From the NCBI GenBank assembly GCA_028274465.1, contig CM051456.1, positions 65,892,753 to 65,956,752 on the forward strand: a stretch of DNA of 64,000 bases, given 5' to 3'. The stretch comes from Plantago ovata. Taxonomy: Eukaryota; Streptophyta; Magnoliopsida; Lamiales; Plantaginaceae. The notes under the pieces are model-generated. The model searched no databases, was not told the origin of the DNA, and was given only the letters and a program-made list of their open reading frames with translations. A program made the position numbers and the translations under genes. Shown here piece by piece: positions 57,121 to 64,000 of this stretch. Position 1 is the first letter of the stretch. Every line of letters starts with the position of its first letter.

Positions 57121-57334
57121 GTCCCCCTAGTTTCCAAGTATCTTTGTAGAAGATAGTTTAGGAACTATGGTCAGAACCGAGGTCCTGTTTTTGTATTTTT
57201 CCTTCGTGTCATCATTTTTGTACAATTTTGTATTTTTCCTTCGTGTCATCATTTTTGTCTGATCTTTTATTTAAAACATTCATGAAGTAAACAAAAATTC
57301 TTCACTGATATTGGAAATTTATATCTAAAATAAG
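57121..57334. repeat. Short tandem duplication before a REM gene
   Basis: A unit with TTTTGTATTTTTCCTTCGTG then TCATCATTTTTGT is present twice (about 57189-57224 and 57228-57261). The rest is AT-rich, the likely promoter of the gene starting at 57335. Confidence 0.7.
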
Positions 57335-58355
57335 ATGGAGAAAAAAGATGATGTTCTTCATGATTCGAATGCAATTTATCATCCAAATACTTTGTTTATG
57401 AAGATTGACACATCAAGAAAGGATTTCATGGTATGTTATATAATGTTAAATTTTACTTATATGATGAATTATCTATATTTATTAACTCATTCATTTCATT
57501 TTTCTTCTCTATACAGCTGCTGCCTAATTATTTTACTGAAAAATACATGCGTATTGTTCCAAGGCGTGTAATTGTACAATGCCGAGATTTAAAAATATGG
57601 AGTGTTGTCATCTATGAATACAAAGGCCGTGTGTTCTTTGCAAAAGGCTGGGAAGAATTCTGTAACTACTATGGACTGAAAAAAGGTTTGGTTCTATCAT
57701 TGGACTATGATAGTGATGGCCATTTTTTCATTCAACCATACGTTGAGAAATCACTTCCTGGTGAGGAAACTGAAAATTCAGGTAAGATAACGTTTTAATG
57801 ATTATTTTATTCGTTTTCCAAATTATAAAGTACATATAATTTTAGCTTCTCTTCTTTTGTAAAATAGGACCTAATGATGCTCCTGATAATGTTGAACTTG
57901 AGAATTTACTTGGGGAAGAGATTGATTGAGAATATGTGGTGTCAAACAAACCATATAGACCTTACTATCCATCTTTCAAGTACATTTTACAAGCTGAAGA
58001 TTTACAAGAAGGAAAAGTAGTGGTAACATCTTAACTTTAACATTTTTTATAATCATATAGATTTCATTCTTTTATTACTAATTATTGTTTTAATATTTTT
58101 AATTAGGATATCTCTCCAGAGTTTGCTATGACTGAGTTGAGCCTTGGCATAAACCTGAAATCTCTGAGGCTTTTTGGAAAAGGGCTATGGACTATTCACT
58201 GTATTAAAGGTATATTTACCTCAGTAATCACATGTGGTTTCAGGAAATTTTTGAAGGATAATGACATAAAGCCAAATTCAACTCTCTACTTTGATCGCTC
58301 TCCGGCTCACAAATCTGTATGGAATGTCACAATTTCAACTGAAGATCTGGATTAG
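57335..58355 (+). pseudogene. REM-type B3 gene with a TGA in the linker
   Basis: Four plus-strand exons: 57335-57430 (ATG), 57517-57781, 57868-58022 and 58107-58355 (TAG), 765 nt in consistent phase (254 codons). B3 domain 1 has TLFMKIDTSRKDFM, then RRVIVQCRDLKIWSVVIYE, then FFAKGWEEFCNYYGLKKG. B3 domain 2 has MTELSLGINLKSLRLFGKGL, then TCGFRKFLKDNDI, then SVWNVTIS. In exon 3 a TGA (57927-57929, after GEEID) stops the frame in the linker. Either the gene is dead or it makes a one-domain protein of about 140 residues. All splice sites look good, so loss must be recent; a sequencing error is possible. Confidence 0.75.
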
Positions 58356-59090
58356 TATGTGCCTATCAAACTATTATATGCTGCATAATAATCTAGATAA
58401 ATGATATAGTATCAACGACATTTTATGAATTTATATTTTGGTTTGGAATAATTTATGCAGCATTATAATCTGAATTCTTTATAGTTTGGTCTGTAATACC
58501 GTATTAGTACTATTAATTACCGTATTGCTTTCTCATTGGAACTCTTGAATTTTTATGAGTGAGAATATGTGAATGTTGTTTGTTGTTTACTTAATTTTTT
58601 CTAATGTGAAATGTTGTGATTCATCAAATGAAGAAAAAAGTATTAGATCCCATATATTTGAAACTATTAATTGTTGAAATATTGTTCTCATTTGAATAAC
58701 TTGACCATGAACGACCAAATGTTCTAACTAGTCGTTTGGGGACAAAAAGTGTAATTATATTATCTACATAAATTGGCTGTTTTATATTACTTATGAAACT
58801 AGCATTTACAGCACATGAATGTGATTTATTTGGTAAAATAATAGCCTTTACATCTTCATATACACATCTATAAATATGAGTTCAAACACTATATTTTAGT
58901 CATTTTTAATCTACTATACGGTCGTATACCCATTGGGGTGATCTTCAAGGTTTAGAAGAAGATTTTACACAAGAAAGTATCCATAGAAGACATGTGCCAA
59001 AGAAGCAAGTAAGTGAGGCTGAAGTGATCATCATCAAGGTCAAAGGACATGTATCTATGCAATCAAACTACTTGAAATTTTAGTTATACT
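58356..59090. other. Intergenic, nothing recognised
   Basis: AT-rich sequence between convergent REM genes, with no domain and no clear repeat. Confidence 0.5.
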
Positions 59091-59094
59091 TCTA

Positions 59095-59365
59095 CGGCCT
59101 GTAAACGAGCCGAGCCTAGTCGAACTTTGACAAAGCTCGGCTCGTTTAGCATTATTATACTTGGGCTCGAAACCGAGTTCGAGCTCGAACGAGTTTCAAT
59201 TCTTGGACTCGAGTTTGAGTTCGACGCACATTTTTTACTATTCGAGTTCAACTCGCGAACTTTAAATTTTCTACACAAAACTAAAAGAAGCTCGAATTTA
59301 GCTCGGCTCGTGAGCTCGAAAATTATCAAGCTCGAATTAAGCTCGGCTCGTTAGCTCGAAAATGT
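59095..59365. repeat. GAGCTCGA/CGAGCCGAGC-rich self-complementary element
   Basis: Dense copies of GAGCTCG, CTCGGCTCGT and ACGAGCCGAGC in both orientations: GTAAACGAGCCGAGCC at the left, AGCTCGGCTCGTTAGC at the right. Elements of this type are common, short and non-coding in plant genomes, and are usually regarded as MITE-like. No target duplication could be fixed. Frames within it are palindrome artefacts. Confidence 0.6.
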
Positions 59366-59574
59366 TATAGTGAAATGGTTACAACTCTCAGAAGCCCGAG
59401 TTCTAACTCAAATTTCTGGCAACTCACATATGAAAATTTCATAACACAAGTCACAAGATAACACAAAACATAAGTTATCCATAATGATGTAAAAATTCGG
59501 GAGTCATCTAACAGTACAATATATTGTAAATTCCAGAAATGACAGGACAGTGTAGCAACAATCAAAACATAAGT

Positions 59575-60899
59575 TTAAACAGTGACAGTGTAGACAGTGA
59601 CATTCCAAATGTATGGTGAAACCGTAGTGCTCTCAATGCAGCAGATTGAATCATTCTCGATCATATTTTCATTAAGAAAATCAATCCATCCACAGGTTAT
59701 AGTAGAATAATCATGGTTTCTGGTGCAATGAACAGGAAACCATCCTCTCCCCTTAATTCTCAAGAACATTAAGGTCAACCCAAATTCCAAATGACTGTTT
59801 GAGAAGTTACTTGGAATATACTGTGAACAAAAATAAAAACATTAGTATTATATTTAATAATTTGACTTTAAAATATAAAGATATAAATCTTTTAAGTTTT
59901 TTACCACTATAATCCCTCCATTAAAGTCATCTGTTGTAATCTTCATAATAAACATTGAAGGATCCATTTCTGATTGCTTGTTCTCTAGCTCAATTTGATT
60001 TGCAAGGAATTCATTGTAATTTTCTCCAACATTCTCGAGCTTGACTGCAAAAACCTTTTCTGAATACCCTGATTCTCCCTTCATCCGGAGCTGCCGTAAC
60101 TTGGGCTCATCATGCTATACTCGCGGGAAAGGAAAACCAACCACTTATGATCCACGGAATTATCGACTGGCTATTTAGTTCAATACCACGGAATCCATCA
60201 TTGATGAAAACCTTATTTTTTTTATACCTCTTTCTCGTGGGTCTTTGCCTAGTGCAAAAATGCATGCCAGCGAGAAAAGGCTCTGAGTGGAAGGAGTTCT
60301 TGCTATATATAGGGGTAGCCTGGTTCTATTCCGGCTTCCTTCATTCTTTTTACGAATCAATATAGATATTATAGAAGTATAAGTGACTATATATAATACA
60401 AATAACAAATTAATTTTTCTTTAAATATGATAAAACTCTAACCTGAATAATTAACAGAATCATTAATAGCATGATCCTCAATGTGTTTGTCCCTTGCTGA
60501 GTAAGGGAGAACAGAAAAACATCCATCACTGATGTAATGCATCAACACTGCATCACCTTTGCCAATGTTATAGAAGTTGAGAAAGTGTTCCCATCCATAA
60601 GCAAAGAACAGATCTCCCTTGTATTCCAAGATTTTAATATTCCATATCCTGTTGTCATGGCACTTCAAAGTTACATTCTGAGGACCATTTCTCATGTTAA
60701 AATCCAATGGAAGTTTCTGATACAAGAATGTAAATTAGTGTTATTGATACTAATACAATAAGAAAATTTATTAGAACTTAACAGAAAAGAAAAAAATAAA
60801 TCCTTAAATGAAAGAAAACTTCACCAGGAAATGCTTTCTTGCACTTGTTATACGGATGAAGGATGGTATCAATGCATTGTCATCAAGAACACCATCCAT
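59575..60899 (-). pseudogene. REM-type B3 gene, probably broken by an insertion in its second intron
   Basis: Minus-strand exons: 60899-60825 (ATG, MDGVLDDNALIPSFIRITSA), 60716-60443, a third ending at 59905, and 59820-59575 (TAA). B3 domain 1 has NVTLKCHDNRIWNIKILEYK, then FFAYGWEHFLNFYNIGKGDA. B3 domain 2 has MFIMKITTDDF, then LRIKGRGWFPVHCT, then TITCGWIDFLNENM, then IWNVTVY. The third exon's acceptor near 60114 gives phase 0 while exon 2 ends in phase 1, so a simple join shifts the frame. A less AT-rich insert (about 60050-60370) overlaps this border and may have destroyed it. Otherwise the domains are free of stops. Confidence 0.7.
60050..60370. other. Foreign-looking insert at an exon border of the REM gene
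   Basis: It is richer in GC than the surrounding ~28% GC DNA. On the plus strand it holds a 72-codon frame (60147-60365) with one clear hydrophobic segment ([15 protein letters not shown]) and a possible second ([12 protein letters not shown]). The abrupt change of composition and a mitochondrion-like texture suggest an organelle-derived insertion, but I cannot name a source gene. Confidence 0.35.
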
Positions 60900-61352
60900 G
60901 CTTTGGACAAAGTTTCTTATGAAGAATGCAAATGAAAATGATAATATGATATAGTACTGTGAATGACCGGACTAGTAAAAATTGAGCTATTGAAAATGAT
61001 ACTAATAAGAGGACAAAGTTGTATATAAAGTCTGTTTTATATATATCTCTCTACAATACACAATATATGAGCTACTCAATTTTCTGCTGAAAATAGTGAT
61101 ACAATCTTTTGTCATTTTTTGTTTTTTTTTCCTGACATGGCCAAAAAAAGAAACTGAGTATTCTAAGTGGTCAAATTGGTCATACAAGTTTCTTTACATT
61201 CATGATATATGGTACAATATATAAAATGACATGTGCATTTAGCTTGAAGGATAAATCAAAAATTTAAAATATGTACTGTTATATGATACAAAGGCAAGCA
61301 TAGGATACCTTATACATTAAAGGACTTGTAGTAATATAAAGCCAAACATGAG

Positions 61353-61508
61353 TTATAAGTTACAACCTTGAACTTGAATATTACATATGTACAAATTCAA
61401 ATAAATAACACATAGGATACCTTATCTCTTCATTATAAGTTACAACCTTGAACTTGAATATTACATATGTACAAATTCAAATAAATAACACATAGGATAC
61501 CTTATATG
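61353..61508. repeat. 80-bp tandem duplication
   Basis: TTATAAGTTACAACCTTGAA, then CTTGAATATTACATATGTAC, up to CACATAGGATACCTTA, is present at 61353 and again, almost unchanged, at 61433. Confidence 0.9.
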
Positions 61509-61534
61509 TATGAATGGTTTTATGAACATTTTAT

Positions 61535-62789
61535 AAAATGTTTGGCCCTAAACCCTAAACCCTAAACCCTAAACCCCAAGCACTATCCCCTAAACCCTAA
61601 ACCCTAAAACGCCAAGCACCTACGCTAAAAATTAAATCCTAAAACATGATCGAGAATGAAATAAAACCAAACACCTAAACTCTAAGCACTGAGCACTAAA
61701 AACTAAACTCTAATTATTGAAATTTTATAACTATTTTTCTAAATGTGAAAGCAATTAGGCTCAATTATAAAATGTTTGGCCCTAAACCCTAAACCCTAAA
61801 CCCCAAGCACTATTCCCTAACCCTGAAACCCTAAACCTTAAAACTCCAAACAATTAGGCTAAAACTTAAATCCTAACACTTGAAATTCTTCTTTATTTAT
61901 TGAGTAAATATTAGTTTATTACATTTATTAAGTTAGCATTTTTACATCTTATATGTGTGTTGAAGCCACATTTTAATTTTAATCAGTTAATCTTTCATGA
62001 CATGTTAGGTAGATAAGTATTTACTAACATCGTTCATTTTTAAAAAAGTACTACTTTCATGTATTTGACAAACTTTGGATGACTGATACTATAAGAAGTG
62101 ATGTTATACTCTATTAATTAGTCAAGTCAATTTGTTCCTGTAGATATTTGGTAGTCTTCGCGTTGTCCTTCAATTTTATATTACTCAATATCTTATCTAG
62201 CATGGTAGTTCTTCAATTAATAGTTATTGTAAAATACAAAGTTCAACATAGTTTTGAAGCAAAAATAAAATATCTGAATGAAATCAAACCAAAGACCTAA
62301 ACTCTAAGCAATGAGCACTAAAACCTAAACCCTAATTCTTAAACTTTTATAACTATTTTTCGAAATGGGAAAGCGATTAGGCTGAATTATAAAATGTTTG
62401 GCCCTAAACCCTAAACCCTAAACCCCAAGCACTATTCCCTAACCCTAAAACCCTAAACCTTAAAACTCCAAACAATTAGGATAAAACTTAAATACTAACA
62501 CTTGAAATTCTTCTTTCTTTATTGAGTAAATATTAGTTTATTACATTTATTAAGTTAGCATTTTTACATCTTATATGTGTGTTGAAGCCACATTTTAATT
62601 TTAATCAGTTAATCTTTTATGACATGTTAGGTTGATAAGTGTTTACTAACATCGTTCATTTTTAAAAAAGTACTACTTTCATGTATTTGACAAACTTTGG
62701 ATCACTGAAACTATAAGAAGTGATGTTATACTCTATTAATAAGTCAAGTCAATTTGTTCCTGTAGATATTTGGTAGTCTTCGCGTTGTC
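61535..62789. repeat. Long direct repeats (622-bp period) with telomere-like CCCTAAA tracts
   Basis: Segments 61650-62167 and 62272-62789 are about 518-bp direct copies, 622 bp apart. The telomere-like part is present three times, each after AAAATGTTTGG: 61535, 61769 and 62391. Each tract has three to five CCCTAAA units plus degenerate ones (such as CCCTAAACCCCAAGCACTAT). The rest is AT-rich and non-coding. Confidence 0.85.
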
Positions 62790-63838
62790 ACACTGACACC
62801 ATGTACATTAGTATGAATTAATATACATACTCCTAACAACCATTCATATAGTGGTAACTTTAAAATGGACTTCTTTCATTTAGTTGTACCTTCACATTAT
62901 AAGATAAGGTTTAGAGTATATGGTTTAGGGATTTGATAAAGGTATTCAGGGAATACACTTTACATTTGAATTATGTTTTACATATTTGACTTACTCATGT
63001 AGGCATCTTGTCTATGTTGATGGATTTGGGTCTTTGTCTATGGTGTTTGAGTTTTAGGCTTAGAGTAAAATCCTAATCCTTAAACACTAATAGCTATTTA
63101 TAACTATTCAAGATAATTGGCTCTTAATGATAATTTAATTTTAGCATTTTTTGTATAACACTTCAATTTTCGCATGTTGATTATGACATTAGTGTTTAAA
63201 CAATTTATGTTTCAATTTATTTTATAAACTTTTAATGAGTGCAAACGCTATGAATGGTTGCATTGGTTCCTGAAAGATTTCTAGTAGTCTTCGCATTCAT
63301 TCAATTCTTAGTTATTGTATAATCTAGCCACTAACTAGACACTTCTCATCATGCCTATATCATAAAGGAGTGTTGGATGACCTTCTTTACAATATAAATG
63401 TAACTTATTTTTACTACAAATTGATTAAATAATGTAAGTAAAAATATATAAAAACCAAAAACGATAAAAAGTACTGTACATCATTTAACTCTTATAATAA
63501 GTCCACATTTGAATATGTACTAAACTAAGAAAGGGACGTATATGAATACATCACCAAGTTTGAATTGTCAGTTGAATCATTTCAACATCAGTACATATAG
63601 CCAATATACAAACCAAGTGTCCAAATATAAAAGGTATTTTGAATGTAGTCTTAAAACCATCTATATTTGTATTGATATTACACTAAAAAGCTATACTCTC
63701 AATATCATATTCTCTGGTAAGATATATTTTACAGTTTACTATTAAATAAATCAATGTTTTTTATTTAATATGTTTTTAGTTTTCGCAAATTCATTTTGCT
63801 TTATTTTATTAACTTTGTTGATAATTATAACAATGCAG
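62790..63838. other. AT-rich intergenic stretch
   Basis: Contains a diverged echo of the 622-bp repeat near 63200-63330 (TAGTCTTCGCATTCATTCAA). A frame at 63542-63720 ends at a plausible donor (CTCTG then GTAAGA) but shows no B3 features; whether it is an exon is unclear. Confidence 0.4.
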
Positions 63839-63947
63839 GGCAAAAATTTGGAAGGAGAAATATTCTTATTTAACAATGAATGAGAACTACAATCCAAGTT
63901 TCCTTTTTATTATTAAAAAAGCCCATCTTGAATCTGAATTTGTTCTT
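63839..63947 (+). CDS. Exon of a fifth REM-type B3 gene, running off the window
   Basis: The acceptor AATGCAG precedes an open stretch AKIWKEKYSYLTMNENYNPS, then FLFIIKKAHLESEFVL, which ends at the donor GTAAGT (63948). The pattern N-P-S-F-x-x-x-I-K, then L at the splice site, is how the second B3 domain of REM genes begins (compare MFIMKITTDDF and TLFMKIDTSRKDFM in the neighbours). Upstream exons were not securely found and the rest lies right of the window. Confidence 0.5.
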
Positions 63948-64000
63948 GTAAGTTCAATTTAAATTACAACACCTTCAACATTTGTTCATAATATTTGTTT

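Noticed and set aside
59084..59354. Overlapping frames of 75-81 codons on both strands
   Set aside because: They arise from palindromic GAGCTCG/CGAGC repeats.

Overview
This is a plant nuclear window, most likely from a eudicot. The reasons are introns with GT-AG borders, TTTAGGG-type (CCCTAAA) telomere-like tracts, REM-type B3 genes, and typical plant transposons: a CACTA element, a FAR1-carrying MULE, a Sirevirus-type Ty1/copia element and Athila-like Ty3/gypsy derivatives. I cannot name the species. Perhaps four fifths of the window is transposon-derived.

Layout. 1-4323: 3' part of a gypsy-derived element (internal non-coding region plus 3' LTR). 4855-10024: a CACTA element bordered by TGA/TGA target duplications. 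It holds an intact three-exon 173-codon gene, a large hairpin, a nested MITE-like element and a tRNA-derived SINE. 10633-15788: a MULE bordered by an 11-bp duplication, with FAR1 and transposase remnants and long arrays of short repeats. 16582-18063: isolated host exons on the minus strand (a membrane protein; sorting nexin 1). 18984-20516: a gene made of small symmetrical lysine-rich exons, whose last visible exon (Ulp1-protease-like) lies at 46700-46851. Between these parts sits a 26-kb Sirevirus (20576-46688).

The Sirevirus has a 1632-bp 5' LTR, an initiator-Met PBS, a damaged gag-pol, and a spacer with a striking array of eight stem-loops. A very long extra ORF follows, then a purine tract and a truncated 3' LTR. 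Inside the extra ORF sits a young TR-GAG element (gag and protease but no RT or integrase; 32548-43996). It has two 1277-bp LTRs and a GTTGC duplication. That element contains a 100-N scaffold gap whose two sides repeat the same ~3.17 kb, which I read as an unmerged contig overlap and not real biology.

48706-63947: a cluster of REM/B3 transcription-factor genes (two on minus, one on plus, one on minus, and an exon of a fifth at the right edge). At least two carry in-frame stops. The cluster is split at 52.1-56.3 kb by a fused pair of truncated retroelements: a minus-strand TR-GAG 5' end joined to a minus-strand Sirevirus fragment. Tandem repeats with telomere-like tracts fill 61.3-62.8 kb.

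The most unusual signal is the stem-loop array at 28145-28506. Its stems change sequence but keep pairing, while the 7-nt loop (ACRGGWA) stays nearly constant. Three in-frame, stop-free, intron-like segments in the extra ORF (31098-31466) come second.
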